A stretch of DNA of 50,000 bases from NCBI GenBank assembly GCA_031835245.1, contig JAVKOQ010000244.1:1-50000 (forward strand), written 5' to 3'. The translations under genes were made by a program, and so were the position numbers. Below the pieces are notes generated by a model. The model was given only the letters and a program-made list of their open reading frames with translations, made no database searches and had not been told where the DNA came from. How positions within the stretch are numbered: the stretch's first letter is position 1; every line of letters starts with the position of its first letter. Shown piece by piece: positions 1 through 10,961 of this stretch. This DNA is from Balamuthia mandrillaris. Taxonomy: Eukaryota; Discosea; Longamoebia; Balamuthiidae.

Positions 1-2413
1 ACAACGTTTAAAAAAAGTGAACAAGAAGGAGACGAGAAAAATCACACGTTAACAATCCCTACACTCCTCTCCATCCCGGCTAACAGAAAATTTGGTTTCT
101 TCTCTCTGAACACAGTTTTGTCGTTGTTGTTCTGAGTGCCACTCGCTCACCTCTCCTTGTCGTTCTGTCCTTTTTTTTTTTGTTGTTGCTGAAAGGCACA
201 AACTCACCGCACACCAAGACCCCCTTCTTTGTTCTTGTCTACAAAAAAAATGTTTACGCAGGTAGAGGAGTCCACTTTGGCCAGCTGGAAAGATTGGTTA
301 ATTGTTTTTTTTTTACCGGAGACTGCGCGCCAGTTCGAGCGGTTGGGAGATGTGTTCTCTTTTGAGTTGTTCTTGTTCCACTCCATGTTGTGGAGGTGAT
401 GGTTGGGGAGGTTGTGCGTCTTCACGTTTTATGCGTGTTTTTTCCATCGGCCAAAAAATCATTGAATCCCAAAGGGATTGACTTCGAAGACGCACAAAAA
501 AAAAAAAATAGCTCCCCACATTTTCGTTTTTTTTTTTGACCGCGACTTGGACTCAGATTGCTTCGATCGTTTCTCTCCTCTTTCTGAGAGCCAGGGTCTG
601 CAAAACGGCGGCGGATTTTTTTTTCTCTCTTGGTAGTTCGCTTGAAGGTAGTGTCCCCTCCCCTCCACAACAGACAGACAGACCTACATGGGTCTTCTGC
701 GAAGAACCTATCTGCTTCTTGGATTGCAAACGGTTGCACGGATTTCTTGGCATCAAGGCCTCATGGCAGGCGATATCAACGATGTTAGAACGACATCAAC
801 TGGAAGGGAATACTTCATCAGCAAGGGAGAACCAGACAAAAATCATCAAGCTGGATTGATGTACAAAACTCATCAATACCTCATCTTTGTGCACCCAACA
901 GATTCAACAGTGTCCAGTCCGACATGTCTTGTCTTTGCATCCACCAAACTGTGGAACTCCATACTTCTATCTTCTGTGGAACCAATGGTGGAACTACAGA
1001 AGGTTTGGAATAACGCTTCGCTTTTTTCTTTTCCTGCTTTATTCCAAACCTTCTGTAGTTCCATGCAAGAACTTGCTTTGCTGGAAACAGCTCTGCACCG
1101 TGCCTTCTTGCTCTTCTATCCATCTCAAGATCAATCTCATGCCTGGCTTCAGAGCTGTTGCCATGAATCAACCATTCACCATTGAGTTTGTGCACTGAAG
1201 GTATGAACTTCCTTCTGCCTTGGACAGTTGCTGTAGTGGTTGCAGTTCCTGTTGCTCTGCCCACTCGTTTCATATCTTCACCCAGTTGTCTTTTGTTTGC
1301 TCTGCTCTTGCCATGTGCAGCACAGGTAATATCTGCGTTCAAAGTGTTACATTTCACACAAAAACAGCCTCCCTTTGTCCCTTTCTCTTGTTGGCCTTTC
1401 CATCCTTGTTTTTAGCCTTGTCTTTGCTTTTCTCTTTTAGTACACTTAATGTACAGGTCTCGTACTTACTTTGTCCCTGCTATTATTCCTGTTCTTTAGA
1501 TTTTACAACAGACTGCAGTAGAGACTCTCTAAAAGCAGTAACAGAAAGAGAGAACAAGGGAACAAAGGTGTCAAGAAAAAAAGCTGTGGTGTGAACAAAA
1601 CAAAACTCACTAATCCAAAGAATGAGAGAAGGAAGCAACAGAATAGAAGGAAGAAGCTTAGTGATGTGGCAGAGATGTCAACAGGAATGGTAGTTTGCCT
1701 GACCTCCAGTTCTTTGATCTCTTTATGCATTAAAGCTTGTCCCATTTCCATCTCCTTCCTCAATCCACCAAGCCCCAGGTCCATTTCCTTCTTCAATCCA
1801 CCCAGTCCCAATTCTAAGACCTTGGCAAGCAAGGTAAGGAAGGCAGTTGTGGCCAGCACCCCTCCAACTAAATAGAGGTGGAACAATGCTCAAACACCTG
1901 AGCAAGGCTCTCATAAAGTGAGGGCCACTGCACCACTACTGGTGTCAGAGGCACTTGGGTTCTATCATCAAGATTTTGGGGGAGTAACAATGTTTCTCTC
2001 CAATATTTTCTCCCTTCGTGCTGCACACATCAGCACCACAACCCTCGTTTGGGATTTAGCGCGACTCCTCAAGCATGACAATCAATTATTGTCGACATCG
2101 AAGAACAATGACGACACACAAAAATTTTGTCGACAATCAAATCCATGTTGTCATTAAATATGGAAGGACAAGGGACGTCAATGTGACCAGCACATGTGTG
2201 CAACTCTTCCTAGGAGAAATAAAAAAAAAAGAGAGAACAGTTGTTGGCCGCCGTTACTCTCTCTCCGCCAAACCTGCCGTTTCCTCCTCCTCCTCTCCCT
2301 CTTTCACTCTCTTTTTTTTTTTTGTTGAAAGCGGCCAAGTACTACTAGTACCAGTGATGCTGTTGCTCCCATCCCTCAACTGAATATCAACACTCCCGCT
2401 TATCCCCCCCGGC
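1..2413. other. Unassigned 5' region, no confident gene
   Basis: No gene can be named in these 2.4 kb. An ATG-initiated plus-strand frame (688-1185, 165 codons) and several minus-strand frames (881-1357; 873-1064; 1690-1888) are open over the same DNA, so strand cannot be settled by eye. The minus-strand frame near 1690-1888 reads as a hydrophobic segment followed by a charged, helix-prone stretch with an 11-residue unit (LGLGGLKKEMD then LGLGGLRKEME) that corresponds to a roughly 33-bp tandem DNA repeat near 1748-1815. It has no ATG and would need an upstream exon. A further minus-strand ORF at 873-1064 begins inside a perfect inverted repeat. A short plus-strand frame from ATG 249 (MFTQVEESTLASWKDWLIVF...) could be a first exon, but no partner exon was found. 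The last 300 bp are the probable 5' region of the trehalose gene. Confidence 0.4.
989..1063. repeat. Perfect 25-bp inverted repeat (hairpin)
   Basis: Positions 989-1013 and 1039-1063 are exact reverse complements (arm begins TGGAACTACAGAAGG), separated by a 25-nt loop. It is the longest perfect inverted repeat noticed in the window. Short direct echoes (TGTGGAAC) occur just upstream near 950 and 975. Confidence 0.9.
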
Positions 2414-4313
2414 ATGCAAGAACGAAGCCACCCCAACACCAACCGCTCTGCCCACCACCACCATACGGTGGCGGCGGTTCCTCCGCTGCAAGCCGAAGCA
2501 GAGGCGGAGCCAGCAGGAGCTCCCCACCATGGAGCCACCACTTGTCTCAACCACAAGAAGCGAGCTCGTCACTCGGTGGTAGCAGCAGAGCAGGAGCAGA
2601 ACGCCAAAACAGGAGAGGAGCAAGCCAAAGAAGAAGATGAAAAGAAGACAAAGAGAGAAAGCAGAAGAATTTCAGCGCTCCACAAACGACGGCGAAGCGG
2701 ACAGCGTGTCATCGTGGTGGCCAACCGCTTGCCCATCGCTGTTGTGCCCAAAACGGAGGAAGAGGTTCTAAGGGAGAAGGAAGCAAGGCGCGAGGACAAA
2801 GCAAAAGCAAAAGAACGAGAAGAAGAGAGAGGGGCGGAAGCAGAGGAAGAAGATGGGTGGAAGAGGTATCCCTTGGCCATGAAGTGGAAGTTTGTGCAGA
2901 ACACCGGGAAAATGACCCAGCTGGTGGAGGCCAGCCTGGCGGGCAGGCCTCCGCGCTCCGTTGTGTGGATAGGCTGGCCTGGGTTTTACTTGGATGACCC
3001 CGATGAACGACAACAGGTGAGCTTTTCGTTTCATGGAAGTGCCATGCTTTCATTCTCTATCTTCTTTCTTCACTCTGCTTTCTTCTTTCTTCTTTCATTT
3101 TTTTCTTTCTTCTTCTTCTTACTTTCATTCTGTTTCCCTATATCCCTAAATATTTGCATGAATGCAGCTCTCGGAACGCTTTTTTGAGGAGTATACGTGC
3201 ATTCCTGTGTGGCTAGAGCGTCATCTTCTGAAGCATTACTACGATGGCTTTGCCAACGGTTCCTAGTTCTCTCATCTCCTTGTTCTTGTTCTTCTCGTAT
3301 TTCTATTCTTCTTCTTCTTGTTCTTGTTCTTCTTCTTCGTCTTCTTCTTCTTCTTCTTCTTCTTCTTCTTCTTCTTCATCATCATCCTTCTTTCTTCTCC
3401 TCCTCCTCCTCCTCCTTCTTGTATTTCTACTTTACTGATTTATTTTTCATTCTTTCTCACAAAGGGACATTATGGCCACTGTTTCACTACCAACACAGCA
3501 AGTTCACCTACAAACTCAAACACTGGGAGGCATACAAGTCGGCCAATTCCATGTTCGCCCAGCGTGTGTTCGAGGTAGTGGAACCTTCCGACCTTGTGTG
3601 GGTACACGACTACCAATTGGCTCTCGTGCCAAGCATCGTCGCTGAGAAGCTGCCCAGAACACGACTTGGCTTCTTTCTTCACACTCCATTTCCTTCCTCT
3701 GAGATCTTTCGCATGTTGCCCTCTCCTGCAAGAGAAGAGATACTTTATTCTCTTCTCAGCTGTACCTTGGTTGGATTCCATACGTACGTTTTTCTTCTTC
3801 TACTGTTGTTAATGCGTGTTGCTCAAGGCACTGATAATTTTTCCTTTCCTTTTCTTCTTTCTTTTTGTATGTTTTGTTTTGTTTTGATTTGTTTGTTTTG
3901 TGCGCCTGTGATGGATTGCCAAGCATAGCTATGACTACTCGCGCCATTTTTTGAAGGCTTGCACAAGCGTTTTAGGTCTAGAAACATCTTCCTCGCGAGT
4001 GTTTTACGACTATCGTACCATCACAACAGGAGTCTTTGCTGCTGGCATTGATCCTAATAAGTTTTTGGAGCACCTACACACACAACAAGTGAAGTATGTG
4101 AAATGACAATCTTTCTTCTCTTTATTGCTGTTTCTTTTCTTTCTCACAACAAATTCGTTACAGAGAACGTATAGCTCAATTGAAAAAGAAATATGGCAAC
4201 AGAAAGATATTGTTGGGCGTGGACAGAATGGACGTTGTTAAAGGCTTACCAGAAAAGCTGAATGGCTTTCAATACTTCTTTGAACGCTATCCTGAGTGGC
4301 GAGGAAAGGTTCG

Positions 4314-4375
<62 letters not shown>

Positions 4376-4400
4376 TCACATTCGTGCTTCTAACGTCTCA

Positions 4401-4449
<49 letters not shown>

Positions 4450-6301
4450 TATTCTTTCTACCTCTTCAAAAGGTAACACTAATTCAAGTGGCGTTGCCGT
4501 CACGCAAAAAGTTTAAAGGCTATAAAGCTCTCAAGAAAGAAGTAAACGAAACGGTAGGACGGATTGAGGGCAAATTTGCCTCTTTAGACTTTGTGCCGGT
4601 GCATTATATCTTCCGCAACGTAGACTTTACCGAGTTATGTGCCCTTTATGCTTTTGCCGATGCTGTGTTGGTAACTTCTCTTCGTGATGGCGAAAACCTC
4701 GTCGTACGTATCACCTAATGTTTTTGGTTATTGTGTTTAAGTATATTTATTTCTCTATTATTTCTTGATGCCTTATTGCAGTCACAAGAATACATTATTT
4801 GTCAGCAGGAAAAAAACGGAGTAGTTATTCTCAGCGAATTAACTGGCGTACCTCTCCCTCTCTCTCCCTCCATTTATTTCTGCTTACACTTCATCCTCTC
4901 TATACTCTTTTCTATTTTACTCTTCTGTCCTGTTTACTCACGTTTTCCAAAACGCTAATAGGCCGCTCAATCACTAAGTGGGGCATTGTTGGTTAATCCG
5001 TACTCCAAAAAAGATATTGCGAAAGCAATCTACGCAGCTTTGACGATGCCAGCCGTGCAACGTAAGAGCAAGATGGAGTCGCTTCGGCGTCACATCATGA
5101 GACACACAGCTTCCCAGTGGGGCGAAACTTTCGTGAAGACGTTGGACGCTGCCACGCTTCCTCTTCTTACAGAAAAAGAGATGGCTATCTCTCCCGCCGA
5201 ACTCACTTTCAAAGTACTCACTATGTACCATCAACAGAATCGGCGTCTCCTTATTTTCGACTATGATGGTGTTCTTGTGCCTTTCTTTTCGTACGTTGTC
5301 AATCTCTTTGGCTTTTATCATTGCAAAACAAATCGTCTCCAACACTCAAAACTAAAACACAAACCAAAAACAGTGTACCAGAACTAGCAAGACCAAACCA
5401 AAGAGTTTTACGGAGCTTAGCGAGACTAGTGGATGACCCAAAAAATCTGGTGGTGGTGATAAGTGGGCGAACACGTTGGACGATGGCCCAATGGTTTGCT
5501 GACATACCGGGACTAGGCCTTGGCGCTGAGTATGGATTTTATTACAGACCACCACACGCCACCCAGTGGAAGACGTTAGCCAAAGTGAAGAAAGACAAAA
5601 AGGGTTCTCATCACCACCACGACCCACAACAAGAACGAACGGAAAACGGGAATTCCTTTGCTGGGTTCAAAAACAAGAGCAAGAGTGGTGGACGCAATGG
5701 AAATGTTAAGATTTACAACAACAACAACCGCTATCCCAGAAATTATTCTGCGAAATCGAAGCAGTCTTCTCCTCCTGCTACTCCTTTGGCTTCTTCTGCT
5801 TCGTTGCCATCGTTGCCACCACCATTGATTCACGATACTGAACCCCATTCTCCATTGTCATCTTCTTCCTCAGCTGCTCCATTTTCTCCGCTTCCACAAT
5901 CCCAAGCTGTCGAGACAAAAGGAAAAGAAAAGGAAGAAAACACTAACGAGACCGAAATACAAAAGCCGAACCCACAAAATACCAATGATCAACCACAAAC
6001 CACATTCTCGTCTCCCCGTCTTCCTTCCTCTCTTCCTGTCAAAAACAAAATTCCTTCACCAAGAGAAAGAACAACTACAGAGATGATAGTGGACTTGTCC
6101 TGGATGGAGCCCGTCAAAATGATAATGCAACACTTCGCTGAACGTACACCTGGGACTTATCTTGAAGAGAAGGAAATCCATCTGGCATGGCACTTTCGTA
6201 ACACTGATGTTGCTTACGGCAAATCTCAAGCTCGTGACCTACGCTCCCATCTTGATTGTAACGGAGGTTAGTCTACCTTGTTCTTTTTTCTGTTCTTTCT
6301 T

Positions 6302-6351
<50 letters not shown>

Positions 6352-6890
6352 CCTGTTTGCATTCTTTGAATAGAGAAAGGCTAAAACAATAACAAACAAA
6401 AGGAAACTGGCCAATACGGACAGAAGTTAGTCACAAACGGGTGGAAGTAGGCCCCAACAACATAACAACAGCCCTCATGGTCAAAAAGTTTTTGCTTCAA
6501 CATCAATCTACTTCTAACGTTGGAAGAAAGGAATCATCATCTACAAGTATCCAACCCATCAACTTCATCTTGTACGTCGGAATGAAGGCTCTAACGCCGG
6601 AAGACATTTTTGGAGAGGAAGAACGAAACGCTTGTGCCAACGTTTGCGCAGAGAGTGGCGGAGAAGGAGACGACGATGCCGAGGAGGAAGGAGAGAGCGG
6701 AGATGAAGAAGAGAGGAAAAAGAAAGCACTCAACTCGTCTTCATCCTCTTCGTCTGTGCAAAAGAGAAAAGTGGAGATGGTAACGGCGCTGGTTGGTAAA
6801 AAGTCAAGCCAGGCCACCTTTTACTTGAAGAATGCCACCCAGGTTGCCGATTTTGTGGATTCTCTCAGCTCTGGTTATTTTGTTTACTGA
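2414..6890 (+). CDS. Trehalose-6-phosphate synthase fused to degenerate trehalose phosphatase domain
   Basis: Ten exons: 2414-3016, 3168-3258, 3465-3783, 3929-4093, 4164-4308, 4473-4703, 4782-4847, 4962-5290, 5374-6266, 6403-6890; 1109 aa. After about 95 low-complexity residues a GT20 synthase domain runs from VIVVANRLPIAV (about 98) to about 600. Family landmarks are visible: WIGWPG, GTLWPLFHYQ, VWVHDYQLALVP, FFLHTPFPSSEIFR, LLGVDRMDVVKGL (the Arg and Lys that bind UDP-glucose phosphates) and DGENLVSQEY. The expected reaction is UDP-glucose + glucose-6-P to trehalose-6-P in the cytosol. The C-terminal HAD phosphatase half keeps FDYDGVLVP and VVISGR but has lost the motif III lysine and the motif IV acidic pair. 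About 165 Ser/Pro/Lys-rich residues interrupt it. Thus the synthase is probably active and the phosphatase probably not. The start is the first in-frame ATG; an upstream exon cannot be excluded. Confidence 0.93.
3304..3420 (+). repeat. (TTC)n microsatellite in TPS intron 2
   Basis: Almost pure TTC/CTT with a few TTG, ATC and CCT interruptions, lying wholly inside intron 3259-3464. It is pyrimidine-rich on the sense strand, like the other intronic repeats in this window. Confidence 0.9.
4319..4447 (+). repeat. Two (CT)n tracts in TPS intron 5
   Basis: Two CT runs (about 4319-4374 and 4403-4447), separated by a short unique spacer, make up most of intron 4309-4472. A further CT run near 6306-6346 sits in intron 9 of the same gene. 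Confidence 0.9.
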
Positions 6891-7014
6891 ACAGCGACGT
6901 CACTTTTTGTTTTGTGTTTTGGTTTCTTTGTAAAGTTCTTCTTTGTTCTTCTTTTGCTTTTTTTTTAAACAGAAGAGAAGAGAGAGAGAGAATGGAGAAT
7001 GATGAAGAGAGAGG

Positions 7015-7540
7015 TCAATAGTCATCATCGTCACTCTTGGAATCACGGAGGACGTAGCCGCCACGCAAACCAATGATCTTGTTGCCGCCAGTACCACGTG
7101 GATCCTCTTCCATGTCCGAATCGACTGCTCCCACTTGAGAGAGCGCCCATTCCACATCTTGACAAACATAAAGTTCAGTAAGAACTAAGAAAAGCAATAA
7201 AGAGAGAAACAAACCAGCAAGAGTAGTGGAGGGACCATGGAAAGCAGAAAGACTGACGAATTGTTTCTTTAAGTCGCCATTAAAGTAGATGAGAAGAGTG
7301 GGCACGTTGCGTTCAGGGTAGCCAGGTATGGCCTCTTCGGCTTGTATCTTGAGGAAGCGCGTCGCCCTGAACTTGCGAGCGAGCTCTTGTAACCGCTCGT
7401 TCATTAGCTTGCTGTGTTCGTGGCTGGAATGATAGGAATTGTAAATAAACGACGAAGAGAAAGAAAGAGAAACGATGAAAGAGAAAGAACAATAGAAGCC
7501 GGAGAAAACGAACCATCACACAATACTACAACAACCGGAA

Positions 7541-7583
<43 letters not shown>

Positions 7584-8232
7584 CTTGGTTTGTAGAGAAG
7601 GATGACCACCCAGGCGCCAGGCGTTTTAACGGCGTCTTTGTATTCCACTTGGGAGATCTCCGTTATGTCACCATAAACCTCTTTGGTGGCTCTGCTCTTC
7701 ATTTCTGCAAGCCTCTTCGCTCTTTTCACACGAAAGGTTAGAATGAAAAACACGAGAGCGAGCAGAGAGCTGAAGAGAGCAGAGAGAAAGCGGAAGAGAG
7801 CAGAGGAGCAGAGAGCAGAGAGAGAGAGAGAGTGAGAGGAGAAAGTAGAGACTGGAAGAGGGAGTAACCTGTATTCTTGAAAGAACTTATCGTCGTCCAT
7901 CAATTCCTCCAGCTCATCAATCTCACCCTTGTCCTCCGTCGCCTCCAGCCTCTCCCTCAACACCTGCTCCTTACGTTTGAACGTGCCAGCCACATCAGGC
8001 TCGTCCTCCTCGCTCTCCGACTCTTCCAGCGCTGGCCGGTTTCCCAATCTTTTTTTTTTTTTTTGTTGGCAGGCCGCGAGCAAACGCCGCGCGAGTAGTG
8101 TGAGTAAACCGCAAATCCAACGATAAAGAGATGGAGCGAGAGAGAAAGCACATTTGGAGCCCCTTACCTGCGTTGAATGTCATCCCACTCGGTTCCGTAT
8201 TTCTTGTTTTGTTTGGGCAGCCCGCGAAACAT
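7015..8232 (-). CDS. Phosducin-like protein, PDCL3/VIAF type (thioredoxin fold)
   Basis: Five exons on the minus strand: 8232-8168, 8048-7869, 7721-7584, 7411-7215, 7157-7015; 240 aa, matching the family's usual 230-240. The N-terminus (MFRGLPKQNKKYGTEWDDIQ) carries the conserved TEWDDI/L signature of PDCL2/3 proteins. An acidic helix (EIDELEELMDDDKFFQEYR) follows, then the thioredoxin-like core with GDITEISQVEY, WVVILLYKPS, IPGYPERNVPTLLIYFNGD and the tail RGGYVLRDSKSDDDDY. Family members assist the cytosolic chaperonin CCT in folding actin, tubulin and other clients; they are not redox enzymes, and no CxxC is present here. The intron 1 acceptor follows an A-rich rather than pyrimidine-rich tract, which is unusual, but no other AG is available. 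The start codon lies 224 bp from the divergent nitrilase gene. Confidence 0.92.
7541..7580 (-). repeat. (GA)n tract in PDCL3-like intron 3
   Basis: A run of GA on the plus strand, which is CT on the sense strand of the gene. It abuts the donor of intron 7583-7412. Confidence 0.9.
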
Positions 8233-8456
8233 CCTCTCCTGTCTCTTTCTTCTTCACTCTTCTGTGGTGGAAGCGATTTCTTTTCTTCCCTTAATTTACG
8301 AACCTCTTATCATAACCCCTTCCAGAATTCAACCTCCCTCTTCCCGCAGACGCCTCTAACCTCATATGATATTATGGTAATATGGTAATAGATTAATAAA
8401 CAGATGAAAATAACCAACCTAATAACTTATTATCTGTGTGGGCAAAAGAAAGAAAG
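8233..8456. promoter_or_regulatory. Short divergent intergenic region
   Basis: These 224 bp separate the start codons of the PDCL3-like gene (minus) and the secreted nitrilase gene (plus), so they must contain both promoters or one bidirectional promoter. The right half is AT-rich (near 8366-8430, several ATATGGTAAT/AATAA stretches). No definite TATA box or known motif was recognised. Confidence 0.5.
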
Positions 8457-10526
8457 ATGGCCAACAAAGCCAACGAACGGCGGCCGCCGCTTTGCTTCGC
8501 TGCCTGTGCCCTCGGTCTGCTGCTGCTGCTGCTTCTTTGTGGCAACTGCCGCGCGGGGGGACTCGAGGAGACGGCCGAGCGGAGCTACGTGGCGGCTGTG
8601 GTGGAGTACGTGCCCTCCACGGAGTATCCCACAAGGCAGCTCTCCCGAGAGGAAGCCCGCCAAGTGATGCTCGCCAACTTGCAGCAGTACGGCCAGCTGA
8701 TGGAACAAGCCACCACCCAGCACCAGGCCCAAATCATCGTCTTTCCAGAGTATGGTACTTCTTCTTTGTTCTTCTTCTTCGCTTCTTCTTGTTCTTGTTC
8801 TTCTTCTTCTTGTTCTTCTTGTTCTTCTTCTTCTTCTTCTTCTTCTTCTTGTTCTTGTTCTTCTTCTTCTTCTTCTTCTTCTTCTTCTTCTTCTTCTTCT
8901 TCTTCTTCTTCGTCAGTGACAGTGTCTCTCCCTATGAACCCAAAAAAACCAAGGGTTGACAGGGCCGGTTATGCCGAATGCTTCGTGGGCGGAGCCCTAT
9001 GCTGAACCCATACCGGAGGTTGAAGCGTCAAGGCCCATAATCCCTTGTCAACACTCTGATCCTGCTGTCAACCCTGTCTTGCATCGCGCTAGGTACGGTG
9101 TCTCTTATATACTCTTATCTCTCATCTCTCTCTCTCTCTGCTCGACTCTCCCTTTTCTCCTCTGATTCTCTGCTTTTCTGCCTCTATGTTTCCTCTATGC
9201 TTAACGTTAAACAAATATACAAACAGCTGTTTAGCTCAGCGTTACAAGTTAGTAACGGTGCTGAACATGGCTGATAGACAACAACAGGACGGGGAACCAA
9301 CTCCTCGCTTGTATAACACCTTAGTCGCTCTTTCACACGAAGGAGAGCTGCTCGCTAAATATCACAAAACGAACCTTTTCTTCGAACCGCAGTGGCAGCC
9401 TGGCGATGGGGTTCGGTCCTTCTCGCCCTTTGCTTTCTTTGGCTCGCTGACCTATTTCTTGTTTAGGAACCTGTTTATTTTGATACGTGGTTTGGAGTTC
9501 GCTTCGGAATGCTGATATGCTTCGACCTCATGTTTGCAAAGCCGCAAGCAGCTCTTCTCAGAACGAACGCTATCACCGACATTGTGTTCTCCAGTTGGTG
9601 GGTCAACTATCCTCCGCTCATCACGGCAACGGAGAGTCAACAGGGATGGTCTCGGCTAAACGGTGTGAATTTATTGGCTTCCAACACGGGCCTCTTTGCA
9701 AGAAACAGCGGCAGTGGCATTTATTCCGGTGGAGAGGCTCTCTCCACTTTCTACGATCCTTCTTCTCCTTCTGCTGCTTCTTCAACGTTGTTGGTAGCCA
9801 ATGTTACATCACCGCCATCGACAACTCGTTCTCGCTCCTCTCCGTCATCATCTCTTACTCCATCTTCTTCTTCTTATTTATCAGTTCCGCTTTCTACTTC
9901 TTTGGCAAGCAATACTGACAAAACAAACAATGTGGAATGGAACTACCAAAGCTTTAAAGCAGCTAGTGGCAAAACGTACGAGTTGAACGTGGAAGCAAAC
10001 GGCCTTCTTTGCACTGCCAAGCTTTCTGTTGCTGCCACCTCTTCTTCATCTTCTTCCTCGCCTCCAGAAACATTTTCGTTGGTAGCATTTAATGGCCATT
10101 ATAACGGATTGTTTCCAGCTCAGATATGTGCATTGATGAGATGTTCTACCCCAACCCCATCTCTCGCCAGTTATTGCTCTGATGCAGAGACTCAAAGCGT
10201 GTGTCTCTTCACTATCTTCTTTTGTCTTGCTTTGTGTAACTTTATTTTTTTCTTCTTAGCAACAACATTCTTCTAACAAAACGTTCTTCTCAAAAAACAA
10301 GAGCTCAACTATGTTTAGCAGCTTTGCCATCAGAAGCGAACTCAAGCAAACGGGCAAGCTGGCAGGAGAGGTGAGAACGCTGGCCCTCGTTGCTGGCAAT
10401 GCGAGCCAATTGCTTCCGCCTGCCGCCTACCAGGTCACTGCGAACAGCATCGCGTCTTCTTTGGCCCATGAAAACAGTCCCATCAACCTGTTGACCTTGG
10501 TTCTCTTTGGCGATGTTTGGCAATGA
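8457..10526 (+). CDS. Secreted vanin/biotinidase-type nitrilase-family amidohydrolase
   Basis: Five exons: 8457-8754, 8963-9092, 9227-9410, 9467-10198, 10260-10526; 536 aa, close to animal vanins and biotinidases (about 510-540). A signal peptide is clear (hydrophobic run ALGLLLLLLLCGNCRAGG). The carbon-nitrogen hydrolase triad is complete: Glu in IVFPEYG, Lys in AKYHKTNLFF and Cys in MLICFDLMF. Vanin-specific features are the CLAQRYKLVTVLN strand, NLLASN...GSGIYSGG and a C-terminal beta domain ending LVLFGDVW. Family members hydrolyse pantetheine to pantothenate plus cysteamine, or biocytin to biotin plus lysine; which applies here cannot be told from sequence. The product is likely secreted or in the endo-lysosomal lumen. 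A Ser-rich loop near residues 320-360 is extra relative to the animal proteins. Intron 1 is largely a TTC microsatellite. Confidence 0.9.
8759..8911 (+). repeat. (TTC)n microsatellite in nitrilase intron 1
   Basis: About 150 bp of TTC with scattered TTG units immediately after the donor GTACTT at 8755. It makes up most of intron 8755-8962 and is again pyrimidine-rich on the sense strand. Confidence 0.92.
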
Positions 10527-10640
10527 AAATAAATATAAATATAAAAATAAAATAAAATAAAATAAAATAAAATAAAAATAAAAATAAAATAAAATAAAAT
10601 AAAAATAAAATAAAATAAAATAAAATAAAATAAAATAAAA
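10527..10640. repeat. (AAAAT)n pentanucleotide repeat
   Basis: It begins directly after the nitrilase stop codon and consists of TAAAA/ATAAAA units for about 114 bp. It is the only long AT-rich microsatellite in the window. It contains many AATAAA hexamers, so it may supply the poly(A) signal for the upstream gene. The following 10641-10961 is unique sequence without a recognisable gene. Confidence 0.9.
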
Positions 10641-10961
10641 CAACGCAATGTCCATTGGAGCAGCTTCTGAAAAAGAGAGTTGTGCAGGTTGGTGCGCTGG
10701 CAACAGGCAGAACTCTTGGGTGCGGTGCTGCTGGGATGACGCTAGCCATTTGCATGAATTGTGAGCAGCTTACAGTGTTGCTGCGTTTCCTGGAAATATG
10801 GTGTAATGCATCATTGACCCCAACGATTCCATTGGGTTGTAGCCCTGAGCTGCTTCCACCGGCCCCCTTCCCGCATGTTCACATGTTCCCTTGCAAACAA
10901 AGTGGTTCTTGTCTTTTCACTTTTTTGCTGCCTCTTTATTAGCTAACAAAGAGGAGGAAAG

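Noticed and set aside
10736-10942. ATG-initiated 68-codon frame between the nitrilase and oligopeptidase genes
   Set aside because: No recognisable motif, no supporting codon bias, and it ends in pyrimidine-rich sequence just before the next gene.
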